DNA of 41,122 nucleotides from Muribaculaceae bacterium (GCA_017546805.1 JAFYRT010000066.1:1-41122); one strand, 5' to 3'. Positions 1-10,400 are shown, numbered from the stretch's first letter. The notes: generated from the letters alone by a model not told the origin. Translations and numbers: made by a program.

Positions 1-191
1 AAGTTACAAAAACTCTCGCACCTGATATAAAACAGTCATTCAAATTTTTGTTCGGGAGTTCTTCGAACATCCCTCAGTCAATTTTCATTTGCCGTTACTG
101 CTATTCCTTTGTTTGCAGGGTGTTGCGGAACTCGCTAATGCTCAAACATGCCACCTTCGTGCAGAGCACTGCACTCACCATTTTAATGCAC

Positions 192-212
192 TGATTGACA
201 TTTAGTCAATCA
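192..212. other. Perfect 8-bp stem-loop
   Basis: TGATTGAC and its exact reverse complement GTCAATCA are separated by ATTTA. The T-rich stretch after it on the + strand is interrupted (TATTTGTTTC), so terminator function is uncertain. Confidence 0.4.
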
Positions 213-409
213 TATTTGTTTCACAAATGCCTTAAAATGCCTCACACTTAATCCTGCAAACTTCAGGGCTTATACTCTGTTTTATAATGGTGCGATTAAT
301 TTTTAATATTACTCTGACTCAAATACGTCTTTATTTCTCTTTTTGATTTTTATCGGACAGCAATAGTCTTTTTTACATCAAATAGTGAGATTATGTCGCT
401 TGTTTCTTG

Positions 410-417
410 TATTTTTG
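410..417 (+). promoter_or_regulatory. Bacteroidetes -7 box for ruvC
   Basis: TATTTTTG matches the TAnnTTTG -7 consensus. Transcription would begin about 7 bases downstream, giving a leader of roughly 28 bases before the ATG at 452. No good TTTG -33 box lies at the usual spacing. The box overlaps an upstream in-frame ATG at 407, which argues against using that ATG as the start. Confidence 0.45.
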
Positions 418-451
418 TAGTAATATATATTTTGCGTTCAATTCAGATATA

Positions 452-1009
452 ATGAGTTCAAAAAAGAGAATTTTAGGTATAGACCCCGGTACAAATGTTA
501 TGGGATATGGCATCATTGATTGTGATGGCAAAAATCCTCAATTGGTTGTTATGGGAACACTTAAACTCAGTAAGTTTGAGAATCATTATATGAGATTGAA
601 CAGGATATACGAACGTGTTTCGGGATTAATCTCCCAATACTCTCCCTCTGAGTTGGCTATCGAGGCTCCTTTCTTTGGAAAAAATGTGCAATCTATGTTG
701 AAACTTGGTAGAGCACAAGGTGTTGCAATGGCCGCTGCAATTCATCACGAACTGCCTATAACAGAGTATGCTCCTCTAAAAATCAAAATGTCTGTAACAG
801 GTAATGGTGCCGCATCGAAAGAACAGGTTGCCGATATGCTTAAACGTATTTTACATATTCCGGAAGAGAAGATGGCTCCCCAACTCGATGCCACAGATGC
901 TGTGGCTGCAGCATTATGCCACTTCTATCAGATGAAGTCTCCTATTACAGAGAAAGGATGCAAAAGCTGGAAGGAGTTTATTGCAAAAAATCCCGACAAA
1001 ATAATTTAA
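452..1009 (+). CDS. ruvC: Crossover junction endodeoxyribonuclease RuvC
   Basis: RuvC is the cytoplasmic Holliday-junction resolvase. It works with RuvAB, making symmetric nicks that finish homologous recombination. From the ATG at 452 the protein has 185 residues, normal for the family. It opens with the RNase H-like motif ILGIDPGT (Asp11), then [10 protein letters not shown] (Glu71), and ends the core with [14 protein letters not shown] (Asp146, Asp149), which matches the four acidic catalytic residues of RuvC. An in-frame ATG at 407 would add 15 residues, but it lies inside the likely -7 promoter box and the extra residues look unlike RuvC, so I chose 452. metH begins 13 bases after the stop and is probably co-transcribed. 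ruvA lies far away at 29922, so there is no ruv operon here. Confidence 0.95.
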   Translation: MSSKKRILGIDPGTNVMGYGIIDCDGKNPQLVVMGTLKLSKFENHYMRLNRIYERVSGLISQYSPSELAIEAPFFGKNVQSMLKLGRAQGVAMAAAIHHELPITEYAPLKIKMSVTGNGAASKEQVADMLKRILHIPEEKMAPQLDATDAVAAALCHFYQMKSPITEKGCKSWKEFIAKNPDKII

Positions 1010-1022
1010 TTGATTCTCAGCC

Positions 1023-4000
1023 ATGACTAAATATGATTTTTCTCAACTTTTAAACAATCGCATCCTCGTTTTAGATGGTGCAATGGGTACGGAAATACAG
1101 AAACTCAACCTTACCGAAAACGATTTCAGGGGCGAGTTGTTCGCAAATAGCTCAAAAGAGTTGAAGGGAAATAACGATATATTGGTTCTTACCCAACCTG
1201 AAATAATAAAAAACATACACAGAGCATACCTTAATGCAGGTGCCGATATTATTGAGACAAACAGTTTCAATGCTTCGGCAGTATCGATGAGCGATTATGG
1301 ATTGGAAGGATATGTGACAGATATAAACAGGGCTGCCGTAAGGGTTGCAAAGGAGGCTGCAAGGGAGTTTTCGACCTACGACAAACCTCGTTTTGTAGCA
1401 GGTAGCGTTGGCCCTACAAACAAGAGTTGCTCTATCTCGCCCGACGTGAATAATCCCGCGGCAAGAGCAATTACATACGACGAGTTGTATAAAGCCTACT
1501 ACGAACAAATTGAGGTTCTTATTGATGAGGGTGTAGATATTATTCTATTAGAGACTGTCTTTGACACATTGAACCTTAAGTGTGCAATTGACGTTACTGA
1601 AACTCTGTTTAAACAAAAGGGTATTGAACTTCCTCTAATGGTATCGGTGACTATTGCCGACAATGCAGGAAGAACTCTTTCGGGACAGACTCTTGAGGCT
1701 TTCGTTTCCTCTATTTCTCATGCTCCGATAACATCGATTGGAATCAACTGTTCATTTGGGGCTAAAGATATCCTACCCTTCTTACGTAGATTGTCAGAGA
1801 TTGCGCCTTTCTATATTTCGGTACATCCAAATGCCGGACTACCAAATCGTTTTGGTGAGTATGACGAAACTCCTGAAACTATGGCGGCAAATATGAAACC
1901 TTATCTCAATGAACAACTTGTAAACATTATGGGTGGTTGTTGTGGAACAACTCCAAATCATATAAAATCTATTGCAGAACTTGTAATGGATTATAAACCC
2001 CATACTCCTACTAAAAGCGAGAAACAACTTGTTTTGGCAGGACTTGAACCTCTGACTATTTGCAAAGAGAACAATTTTGTAAACGTGGGAGAAAGATGCA
2101 ACGTTGCCGGTTCTCGCAAGTTCCTGCGTTTGATTAACGAAAAGAGTTACAACGAAGCTCTCTCCATTGCTCTTAAACAGGTTGAAGATGGCGCACAAAT
2201 CATTGATATTAATATGGACGATGGCATGTTGAATGCCAAAGAGGAGATGGTTATGTTTTTGCGACTTCTTGCCTCGGAACCCGAAATTTGCAAAGTACCC
2301 TTTATGATAGACTCTTCGGATTGGGATGTTATAGAGGCAGGTCTTAAATGCGTTCAGGGTAAAGCCATTGTAAACTCTATCAGTTTGAAAGAGGGAGAAG
2401 ATATATTCAAAAAGAGAGCTATTCGCATTAAAGAGATGGGGGCGGCAGTTGTTGTAATGGCTTTTGACGAAGAGGGTCAGGCAGACACATTCAGTCGCAA
2501 AACCGAGGTTTGCAAGAGAGCCTACGATATTCTTACCAAAGAGTGTGATTTTGCAGCGGAAGATATAATTTTCGACCCCAATATTTTGGCTGTTGCCACA
2601 GGCATTGATGAGCATAAAAACTATGCAAAAGATTTTATTGAAGCAACACGCTGGATTAAGGAATATCTACCACATGCAAAGGTTAGCGGTGGGGTCAGCA
2701 ACCTCTCTTTCTCTTTTAGAGGGAATAACTATATAAGAGAGGTTATGCACTCGGTATTTCTTTACCATGCAATTAATGCAGGTATGGATATGGCCATTCT
2801 TAACCCGGCAACTTGTGTTAATTACAACGATATTCCGGAGAATATTTTAGAGGCTGTTGAAGATGTTATTCTTAACCGTAGAGATGATGCAACCGAGAGA
2901 TTGGTTGAGGTTGCAGAGAGTGTTAAAGAGATTAAGGTTGGAAGCAAAACAGAATCTTCAAACAACGACGAAAATTCTCCTATTGATGAGAGATTAAGCA
3001 ATGCTCTTGTTAAAGGATATGCCGATAATTTAGAAAAGGATATAAAAGAGGCTTTGAACCTATACAACAGCGCCGTTGCTGTTATTGAAGGACCGCTTAT
3101 GGCTGGTATGAACAGAGTGGGTGCATTGTTTGGTGAGGGCAAGATGTTTTTACCACAAGTGGTTAAAAGCGCACGCACGATGAAGTGTGCTGTTGAGATT
3201 CTTCAACCATATATTGAAAAAGAGAACGAAACTTCGACATGCAGTGCAGGAAAAGTTGTTTTGGCCACAGTAAAGGGCGATGTTCACGATATTGGGAAGA
3301 ACATTGTTTCGGTTGTTTTAGGTTGTAACAATTATGAGGTTATCGACCTCGGGGTTATGGTTTCTGCCGAGACAATAGTTGAGAAGGCCGTTGAGACAAA
3401 TGCCGACATTATTGGTGTCAGCGGACTTATTACTCCATCTCTAAACGAAATGTGCAACGTTGCTCGAGAACTTGAAAAGAGAGGATTGAATATTCCTCTG
3501 CTTATTGGTGGAGCAACAACATCGGAGTTACACACTGCTGTTAAAATTGCTCCTCTATACAGCGGTTTGGTTGTGCATGTCAAAGATGCATCGCAAGACC
3601 CAATTATCATAGCCAAACTAACCAATGATAAGATTAGAGAGGAGTATATCAAGGAAGTTAAAGAGCGTCAGCAACTTTTAAGAGAGAGTGTCAAATGTAA
3701 CGATACTGTATCGTTTGCCATTGCTGAAGGATTGAGAGATAAAAATTGTTGCAATGGTTACACCCCTACTCAACCTAAAGAGTTGAACAAAGAGATTAAT
3801 TTATCGTATAGCATAACGCAACTTCTTGATTTTATTAATTGGGGACAACTATTTAACGTATGGAAATTGAGCGGGAAGTTTGCCTCTATTGCGTACCTGC
3901 ATGGTTGCGACCATTGCAAAGCTTCGTGGCTTGCTTCGTTTGAGGTGAGCGAAAGGAAAGAGGCTTCGGAAGCTATGCAACTTCACAAAGATTGCATGAG

Positions 4001-4706
4001 ACTTATCAAAGAGATTTCGGAGCAATTAAACCCAATGATAAATGCCACTGTTGCCTTCTACAAAGCAAATTCTCAAAACAACTCAATTGTTATAAAAGGA
4101 GATAAAGAGGTTTCAATACCAACTCTACGCCAACAAAAAAAGAAGGAAAACAATGAAGAGGGATACCTCGCCTTGTCGGATTTTATTTTACCATCCTCAA
4201 CAGGAAAGGATGATTATATTGCAACTTTTGCAGTTACCGTTGGCAAAGAGATTCAATCGCGTATTGAAGAGTTGAAAGCAAGTGGCGACGAGTATAAATC
4301 GGTGCTGTTGCAATCTATTGCCGACAGATTGGCTGAAGCCGCTACTGCATACACACACTATATTGTTAGAACCGATTTATGGGGATACTCTACTGAGGAG
4401 AAGAACCCTGCAAAAATAATCAAGGGCAACTGCGTGGGAATAAGACCTGCTATAGGATATCCTTCCCTACCCGACCAATCTCTTATTTTTGAGATTAAAA
4501 ACCTTATAAATTTTGACAAATTGGGAATAGTGGTAACTGAAAACGGAGCTATGTATCCGAACTCATCGGTATGCGGTATTATGATAGCTAATCCCAATGC
4601 AAAATATTTTATGGTAACCATTGACGAAACCCAACGAAAAGAGTATTGTAAAAAGAGAGGTTTCGATGAAAGTGAAGCTAAAAAATGGATTGTGAAAAAT
4701 ATATAA
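1023..4706 (+). CDS. metH: Cobalamin-dependent methionine synthase MetH
   Basis: MetH transfers a methyl group from 5-methyltetrahydrofolate to homocysteine through cobalamin, giving methionine and tetrahydrofolate in the cytoplasm. At 1,227 residues it is the full-length four-module form. The homocysteine domain (about 1-320) has the zinc ligands Cys243 (GINCSFGA) and Cys306/Cys307 (MGGCCGTTP). The folate (pterin-binding) domain starts near NFVNVGERCNVAGS. The cap and B12 domains follow, with GDVHDIGKN placing the cobalt-ligating His at 755. The C-terminal activation domain binds AdoMet and contains RPAIGYPSLPDQS, the reactivation signature. Nothing looks broken. It sits 13 bases downstream of ruvC with no promoter between them, so it is probably read from the ruvC promoter. 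No cobalamin riboswitch was recognised upstream. Confidence 0.97.
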   Translation: MTKYDFSQLLNNRILVLDGAMGTEIQKLNLTENDFRGELFANSSKELKGNNDILVLTQPEIIKNIHRAYLNAGADIIETNSFNASAVSMSDYGLEGYVTDINRAAVRVAKEAAREFSTYDKPRFVAGSVGPTNKSCSISPDVNNPAARAITYDELYKAYYEQIEVLIDEGVDIILLETVFDTLNLKCAIDVTETLFKQKGIELPLMVSVTIADNAGRTLSGQTLEAFVSSISHAPITSIGINCSFGAKDILPFLRRLSEIAPFYISVHPNAGLPNRFGEYDETPETMAANMKPYLNEQLVNIMGGCCGTTPNHIKSIAELVMDYKPHTPTKSEKQLVLAGLEPLTICKENNFVNVGERCNVAGSRKFLRLINEKSYNEALSIALKQVEDGAQIIDINMDDGMLNAKEEMVMFLRLLASEPEICKVPFMIDSSDWDVIEAGLKCVQGKAIVNSISLKEGEDIFKKRAIRIKEMGAAVVVMAFDEEGQADTFSRKTEVCKRAYDILTKECDFAAEDIIFDPNILAVATGIDEHKNYAKDFIEATRWIKEYLPHAKVSGGVSNLSFSFRGNNYIREVMHSVFLYHAINAGMDMAILNPATCVNYNDIPENILEAVEDVILNRRDDATERLVEVAESVKEIKVGSKTESSNNDENSPIDERLSNALVKGYADNLEKDIKEALNLYNSAVAVIEGPLMAGMNRVGALFGEGKMFLPQVVKSARTMKCAVEILQPYIEKENETSTCSAGKVVLATVKGDVHDIGKNIVSVVLGCNNYEVIDLGVMVSAETIVEKAVETNADIIGVSGLITPSLNEMCNVARELEKRGLNIPLLIGGATTSELHTAVKIAPLYSGLVVHVKDASQDPIIIAKLTNDKIREEYIKEVKERQQLLRESVKCNDTVSFAIAEGLRDKNCCNGYTPTQPKELNKEINLSYSITQLLDFINWGQLFNVWKLSGKFASIAYLHGCDHCKASWLASFEVSERKEASEAMQLHKDCMRLIKEISEQLNPMINATVAFYKANSQNNSIVIKGDKEVSIPTLRQQKKKENNEEGYLALSDFILPSSTGKDDYIATFAVTVGKEIQSRIEELKASGDEYKSVLLQSIADRLAEAATAYTHYIVRTDLWGYSTEEKNPAKIIKGNCVGIRPAIGYPSLPDQSLIFEIKNLINFDKLGIVVTENGAMYPNSSVCGIMIANPNAKYFMVTIDETQRKEYCKKRGFDESEAKKWIVKNI

Positions 4707-4730
4707 TTGTCGCTGTTTTTTAACGACAAT
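4706..4730. other. 7-bp inverted repeat between metH and ddh
   Basis: ATTGTCG (4706-4712) and CGACAAT (4724-4730) form a perfect stem with an 11-base T-rich loop, directly after the metH stop and just upstream of the ddh -7 box. It could be a weak metH terminator or an operator for ddh. The sequence does not decide. Confidence 0.35.
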
Positions 4731-4734
4731 ATAT

Positions 4735-4742
4735 TATTTTTG
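4735..4742 (+). promoter_or_regulatory. Bacteroidetes -7 box for ddh-lgt
   Basis: TATTTTTG fits TAnnTTTG and is identical to the box before ruvC. It lies 23 bases before the ddh ATG at 4766. No clear TTTG -33 box is present at 19-21 bases upstream. Confidence 0.45.
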
Positions 4743-4765
4743 CGTATCAAAAATTTTAATTGAAA

Positions 4766-5662
4766 ATGGAAAAGAAAAGAGTTGCCGTTGTTGGATATGG
4801 CAATATTGGAAAATTTACAGTAGAAGCCATTGAGGCTTCGTGCGACATGGAGATTGCAGGAATTGTAAGACGTAATATAAACGACATTCCTGAAGAGATA
4901 AAAAAATATAAAGTAGTTAGCGATATTAAAGAGCTTGAAGGTGTTGATGTTGCCATTCTTGCCACTCCAACCCGTAAGGTTGAGGAGTATGCAAAAGAGA
5001 TTTTGGCAATGGGTATTAACACTGCCGACAGCTATGATATTCACTCAGGAATTACTCAATTGAGAGCAAATCTTGACAAAGTGGCAAAAGAGAATGGCTC
5101 GGTTGCCATTATTTCGGCAGGTTGGGATCCGGGTAGCGACTCGGTTGTGCGTACTCTTATGGAGGCTGCTGCGCCAAAAGGTATTACATATACAAACTTT
5201 GGTCCTGGTATGAGTATGGGACACACTGTTGCAGTAAAGGCTATTGAGGGTGTTAAAGCAGCTCTATCGATGACAATACCTGTTGGTACAGGAATTCACC
5301 GCCGTATGGTATATATTGAAGTTAAAGAGGGCTATAAGTTTGAAGAGGTTGCTAAAGCAATTAAAGCCGATGCATACTTTGTTAACGACGAAACTCACGT
5401 TATGCAAGTTGAGTGTGTTGATAACCTTTTGGATATGGGCCATGGTGTAATGATGTGCCGAAAAGGTGTATCGGGTAAAACTCAAAACCAATTGTTTGAG
5501 TTCAATATGAGAATAAACAACCCTGCTCTAACTGCTCAAATGTTGGTTAATGCAGCTCGTGCAACATTCCGTCAAAATGCAGGTTGCTACACTTTACCCG
5601 AGGTTCCTGTAATTGACCTTTTACCCGGAGATAGAGAGGAGTGGATTGCTCATTTGGTTTAA
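4766..5662 (+). CDS. ddh: meso-Diaminopimelate D-dehydrogenase
   Basis: This NADP-dependent enzyme makes meso-diaminopimelate directly from tetrahydrodipicolinate and ammonia. It is a one-step route to the peptidoglycan cross-linking amino acid and to lysine. The 298-residue protein starts with a Rossmann nucleotide loop, VGYGNIGKF (Gly10, Gly12, Gly15). It carries the family blocks SAGWDPGSDSV and FGPGMSMGHT, which align with the known Corynebacterium enzyme. I chose the ATG at 4766. A TTG two codons earlier also extends the frame but has no advantage. It has its own -7 box, and lgt starts 30 bases after its stop, so the two are likely one transcript linking cell-wall precursor synthesis with lipoprotein maturation. 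Confidence 0.93.
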   Translation: MEKKRVAVVGYGNIGKFTVEAIEASCDMEIAGIVRRNINDIPEEIKKYKVVSDIKELEGVDVAILATPTRKVEEYAKEILAMGINTADSYDIHSGITQLRANLDKVAKENGSVAIISAGWDPGSDSVVRTLMEAAAPKGITYTNFGPGMSMGHTVAVKAIEGVKAALSMTIPVGTGIHRRMVYIEVKEGYKFEEVAKAIKADAYFVNDETHVMQVECVDNLLDMGHGVMMCRKGVSGKTQNQLFEFNMRINNPALTAQMLVNAARATFRQNAGCYTLPEVPVIDLLPGDREEWIAHLV

Positions 5663-5692
5663 AAAATTTAAAATTAATCACAATCACTTGTA

Positions 5693-6586
5693 ATGCTTAA
5701 TTCTGTTGTTTGGAACGTCGACCCTGCTATATTTTCATTCTTTGGAATGGAGATAAGATGGTATGGTCTGTTGTTTGCCATAGGTTTTTTAGTAGGATAT
5801 TATATTGAGGCTAAAATATTCAAAAATGATAAAGCTCCAGAAGAGTGGTGCGATAAACTTTTTATCTATGTTATTATCGCAACCATTATTGGTGCAAGGT
5901 TAGGACACTGCTTCTTCTACGATTGGGATTATTACTCAAATAACCCTATTGAGATATTTAAGATTTGGGAAGGAGGACTTGCAAGTCACGGTGGAACCAT
6001 AGCCAATATTATCGCAGTTCTTATTTTTGCCAAAAAGGTTACGCACAGAAACGCTATGTGGGTATTCGACCGTTTGGTAATTCCTGTGGCATTGGTTGCC
6101 GCAATGATAAGATTGGGTAATTTGATGAACCACGAGATATACGGTTCTCAAACAATTATGCCTTGGGGATTTAACTTTATAACCAATATTGCCGAATGGA
6201 AAAACGGTGCAGCTCCTCAATATTCGCCCACTTCGCACCCTACTCAAATATATGAGTCGTTATCATACCTATCTCTATTCTGTGTATTAATGTGGATGTA
6301 CTGGAAAAGAGAGGCCGGTAGCAAACAGGGATTATTGTTTGGCGTATTTATGTTATGGGTATTCGGTTCAAGATTTATCATTGAGTTCTTAAAACTTCCT
6401 CAAGAGCTTTTTGAACTTGAACTTATTGAGCGAATTGGTATGAATATGGGACAATTGTTGAGTGTTCCGTTTATTATCATTGGTATATATTTTACCATTA
6501 CAGGATATAAAAGTTCAAAGAAAAGTGGTAAAATTTCACGCCGACACTCACACGTTCACAGACACAGCAAAAAAGTAGAGAGTTAA
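5693..6586 (+). CDS. lgt: Prolipoprotein diacylglyceryl transferase Lgt
   Basis: Lgt is an inner-membrane enzyme. It moves diacylglycerol from phosphatidylglycerol onto the lipobox Cys of prolipoproteins, the first step of lipoprotein maturation. The 297-residue protein has about seven hydrophobic segments. Diagnostic motifs are EIRWYGLLFAIGF near the N-terminus, GGLASHGG (His99, equivalent to E. coli His103), RLGNLMNHEIYG (Arg140, equivalent to Arg143), and SHPTQIYESL. The C-terminus is an unusual basic, His-rich tail (RRHSHVHRHSKK) after the last membrane segment, presumably cytoplasmic. It follows ddh by 30 bases and is followed by a strong hairpin at 6630, which would end the ddh-lgt unit. 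Confidence 0.95.
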   Translation: MLNSVVWNVDPAIFSFFGMEIRWYGLLFAIGFLVGYYIEAKIFKNDKAPEEWCDKLFIYVIIATIIGARLGHCFFYDWDYYSNNPIEIFKIWEGGLASHGGTIANIIAVLIFAKKVTHRNAMWVFDRLVIPVALVAAMIRLGNLMNHEIYGSQTIMPWGFNFITNIAEWKNGAAPQYSPTSHPTQIYESLSYLSLFCVLMWMYWKREAGSKQGLLFGVFMLWVFGSRFIIEFLKLPQELFELELIERIGMNMGQLLSVPFIIIGIYFTITGYKSSKKSGKISRRHSHVHRHSKKVES

Positions 6587-6600
6587 TGTACGGTGCTTCG

Positions 6601-6747
6601 CTCCTTAGTTTTTAGTTGTTAGATATTATAACCGCCATAGGCTCAGTTGAACCTATGGCGGTTTATATTTCCACGTCCTTCAGACGATATGGCTGTGTAA
6701 TATACGACTCCTTAGTTTTTAGTTTTGATATACGACAACTAACAACT
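6601..6747. repeat. Composite intergenic repeat with nested arms
   Basis: CTCCTTAGTTTTTAGTT occurs twice in direct orientation (6601-6617 and 6708-6724). AGTTGTTAG (6614-6622) is matched by its reverse complement CTAACAACT (6739-6747). These arms enclose the lgt/SDR terminator hairpin. The TTAGTTG heptamer reappears as a tandem repeat next to the tRNA at 23644. Confidence 0.7.
6630..6663 (+). terminator. Strong hairpin terminator between lgt and the SDR gene
   Basis: AACCGCCATAGG (6630-6641) and CCTATGGCGGTT (6652-6663) form a perfect 12-bp stem with a 10-base loop. On the + strand it is followed by TTATATTT, suitable for ending ddh-lgt. It lies between convergent genes and may also stop transcripts arriving from the SDR gene, though the minus-strand tail is less U-rich. 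Confidence 0.8.
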
Positions 6748-6752
6748 GAGAA

Positions 6753-7481
6753 TCAGTTCTTCACAATCTTTAGTCGTTCCCACAAAAAGGTGGGGATTAG
6801 ACGCCAAAAGAATACGATTAGAGAAAATTTCCAATCGATAATTGCCACTCTCTTTTTTGTCACAACTGCTTTATATAGTTTTTTGGCAACATAGTCGGCT
6901 TTCATCTTCATCGGATAGTTGGCTTTTCTGAGAAGTGGTGTATCTACAAAGCCCGGACGTATATCGGTGAATGAGATATTATCGTTTCTCATTCTTGAAA
7001 GCTGTGTCAGGCATTGCAAATAGGTGCTTTGATAGCGTTTTGTTGCAGAATATGAGGGTGCTATGCCCAAACCTTTTGTTCCGGCTATTGACGACACAAC
7101 GGCTATTTGTCCTCCTCCATTTTGAGACAGATGGTGATATGCTGTTGTTGCCATTTGCGTTAAGCCTAAACAGTTTGTTTTAACGGTATCTATCTCTATT
7201 TGCTGATCAAGGGTGATGTTTTGATACCCTATGCCGGATACATGCAGATATATATCCATTCCTCCCATCTCCTTGATTAATTCTGATAGAAGTTTAGGTG
7301 CTTCGGGCTGTGTTATATCAATCTGCTTTGAATAGGTTGTTTGAGGGAACTCCTCCATTAGGGGTTTAAGGTTATCTGTTCTACGTCCTGCCAAACCTAC
7401 AACATAACCTTGTTGCAAAAATATCTTTGCACTCTCATATCCTATTCCGGATGTTGCTCCAACTATTACAACTCTTTTCAT
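6753..7481 (-). CDS. Short-chain dehydrogenase/reductase
   Basis: A 242-residue NAD(P)-dependent oxidoreductase of the classical SDR family; the substrate cannot be read from the sequence. The Rossmann motif GATSGIG is at residues 8-14. The catalytic set is present as VVSSIAGT (Ser130/131) and PSYSATK (Tyr144, Lys148). The C-terminus has a hydrophobic stretch (SLIVFFWRLIPTFLW) that could anchor it to the membrane. It starts only 12 bases after the stop of the last GH85 paralogue, with no terminator or promoter between, so it is probably expressed partly by read-through from that gene. The pairing may be fortuitous, since nothing ties it to glycan cleavage. Confidence 0.88.
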   Translation of the reverse strand: MKRVVIVGATSGIGYESAKIFLQQGYVVGLAGRRTDNLKPLMEEFPQTTYSKQIDITQPEAPKLLSELIKEMGGMDIYLHVSGIGYQNITLDQQIEIDTVKTNCLGLTQMATTAYHHLSQNGGGQIAVVSSIAGTKGLGIAPSYSATKRYQSTYLQCLTQLSRMRNDNISFTDIRPGFVDTPLLRKANYPMKMKADYVAKKLYKAVVTKKRVAIIDWKFSLIVFFWRLIPTFLWERLKIVKN

Positions 7482-7493
7482 AGCTCATCCAAA

Positions 7494-10400
7494 CTATTTC
7501 TTCATTACTTTTACCGTTCTGACGTTTGTGCCGTTACTTGCTACGACTCTTACAAAATAGATTCCTTTGTCTCCATTTACATCGACTTTAACTATCTCAT
7601 TTGCAGTAACTGATAGAGATTTGCTCTCAATTAGTTTGCCGTCCATAGCAACTATTTCTATTGTGTACACACCATCTTTTGTAAACGATAGGTTTACATA
7701 ATCGGTAAATGGATTGGGATATACTCCCATCATCTCAACTTCCGACTCCTCTACTCCTTGTGGATATGGAACAACTACTATCTCCACACTCTTTGTATTG
7801 CTTCCCCACATGTTTTTAAGTGTCAATCCTGCAGTATAGTTTCCTACGGCATTGTATGATACTGTTGCCTGTTTATTTGTTGCAGATTTTACTTGTGCTT
7901 CGGGAAGGTTCCACTCTGAAGTGGTGGTCACGTTATAACTTCCTGTTATCATTGGGTTGCCTAATTCATCATTTGAACCGTCAAGAACTGTCTCTGTTAT
8001 TCCGCTATCACCATCATTTTCTGCTCCTAATGTAGAAATCATCTCTGCTACATAGGTGCTTCCCTTATGTCCTAAGTTGGGGAATACATTTTTACCATCT
8101 GAGTTCTCTTGCGATGTTTCAAATGTCCAATATCCTTGCAATCCGCTTGGTGCTGTAGTGTAACCCTTCATTGCGGTTTGAATCTCTGATGCGGTCAATA
8201 CTCTATCCCATACTTGGAATTCATCTATCCAACCTGTAAATCCACTCTTATAGACGCTTGTTCCTCCTACATAAACACTACTTCCCTCTGATCTTACAGC
8301 ATTGTTTGTGATATGTTGAACTGTTGCCTCTGCTACTTTTTTTCCATTGAAGTAGATTGCCTGAACATTATTTGTTCCGTATGTTACTGCAATGTGTGTC
8401 CATTGTCCCTCTTTTACAGAGTGGTCATCTGTCATTACCCAAGAGTTTGGTTGGTCGTGTTCTGTCCACCCGTATGTATTGAACGAGATTTCGTTTTCGG
8501 GGTGAACACGATCGTTGGTTGTTGAGGTTTTTCCTGTCTCCTTGCGTGCCATTATCTCAGGACGAATTGTTACCCAGAAATCTCCCCAGTTATTATGAGG
8601 CCATGTATCGTTAAGATTTCTCTTGTCGATAAGGTTTGTTCCTTGGCTGCTATGGTTTAACTTTTCGGTTTTAAACCACATCATATATGTATATGGACGA
8701 GTTCCAACTACCTCGGGGAAGCGCAACATATTGGGATCTTCAACTTTTACTGCGCGTGATACCGAGCCCTCTCCTTTGCGAGAGATTTCATAATTCAATA
8801 CCACCTCATCCTCTTTGTATACCTCGTTACTACTTGCTGTTAGCGAAGATATTGTTGGTATTGCTCCTGTTGCCGATGGTGAAATTTGTATGATTCCACG
8901 TGTGTATGCAACGGTATTGTCGGCATTGGTTATTTTAACATCGTACGAACCTTCGGTTGGCAACGACATTGTTACTGTTGTTGTGTTTGCGAAAGTCTTT
9001 ATGCTGGCTCCTGTTGCCGAATTTATTATCTCCCATGTTGCTGCAGGGTGATTGGGATCGATATATTTTATTGTAAACTCTTCGTTTGCTTTTATGATTG
9101 GTTTGTCAATCTCAGTTCCCTCTACGATAACAGGCTCCATAGCTTGTGGATTAAACCATTCGCCCCATGATATTGCAGATTCGCTCTCTCCGTCCAAAGC
9201 AACTGCGGCAACTCCAATTCTTAATTTACCTCCTATTGATTCGTTATATGGTACACTTACCACATAGGCTGCCCATGAGGTTGTTGCTGTAAACACCTTC
9301 TCCTCTTCGCCCTCTTGTTGGGTATATATTTTGTAATACCATGTTTTTACATCGGAGTTATAGATGGGTTCGTATGACTCTTTTGTTCCTTCAAAGGCAC
9401 TGTTCATATTGAATATTATCTTCATATCAACTCCTTTGTAGTTACGCGACATCATTTTAACCTTTTCAACCTCAGGTTTTTCGGGAGTAGTGGCTGTTCC
9501 TAATTTACCTTTTGTTAAAGATATTTGTCCTATAAGTATTTTGAAATCGTCGCTTGTTTTGGTAAATTTCAATCCTATTTGAGCCACGGTTGAATTTTCA
9601 ATTTTTATTCCGCTACGACCTCCTACTGTAAGTTGTAGCATCTCCCACTTTTCTGTAGGTTGCAATCCGTTTTTAATATCTTTTTCTACTACAGCTGCTT
9701 CTGTTCCCTCTTTTGAACATGCCCATGCCATATTTCCTGTTCCTGATAGTACTTTATATCGGATTGTAAGATATACACCGCTTGATGGTATAGCATATTT
9801 TGTCTTAAAGAGTTGAAGATATGTTTGCTCTGTTTCTCCACTGATTTGCAAACATGAGCCTCCAAACCAAGCATCATCCCAAGTGAACTCTGCTTTAAGA
9901 TCGGTGCTAACCTCTGCTTCGGTTCTTCCCATATAGTTTTTTGTAAACCACCAACGCCATGTGGGCATATAGTCTTGCATTCCTATATTGTACCATTCGG
10001 TTGTGGCTTGACGTTCTCCTGCGATATTAAAGAAACGACCGTTTCCTAAATTGAAATAGGTAACAAACGGATCGGTTGATAAATCGCCTCCATCTTGTGG
10101 TGTCAACGCACTTTTTGCTACTATAAATTGAGCCCATCCGTAAGCATTTGTTGCTGTTGTTCCAAATTTTGTGTAGCTGTTTATTTGTGGTGGGTTTACA
10201 GGATTTTTTGATGAGCCGGTAAAGACTGTTTCCAACAATGCTTGATATGTTTTTTGCATCTCTAACGGGTCGGAACCTCTCTCTCCTCTCTGCTCATATA
10301 TTTGGTTTCTATTATGAGCACCCCATATTCCAAGTGATATTTTGTAGTTGTTCATCTCTTTCCATTGAGAAAGTGCACTTCCTGCCTGATAATCTACTCC

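Larger units (their letters stand above)
1..451. other. Non-coding stretch upstream of ruvC
   Basis: I see no convincing gene here. The one clear structure is a perfect inverted repeat, TGATTGAC (192-199) and GTCAATCA (205-212), with a 5-base loop. It could be the terminator of a gene left of the window or an operator, but no clean T-run follows on either side. The right end holds the ruvC -7 box. Confidence 0.6.

Noticed and set aside
1839..2615. 258-codon open frame on the minus strand inside metH
   Set aside because: It is fully antisense to strongly conserved MetH domains, shows no family motif and is Cys/Phe/Asn-rich, as shadow frames here are.
4760..4765. TTG start two codons before the ddh ATG (and similarly at 25574 for the small protein)
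   Set aside because: The ATG is the better initiator and the added residues contribute nothing to the family match or signal peptide.
4358..5044. 228-codon minus-strand frame across the metH-ddh junction
   Set aside because: It overlaps two well-supported genes and the promoter between them, and has no recognisable domain.
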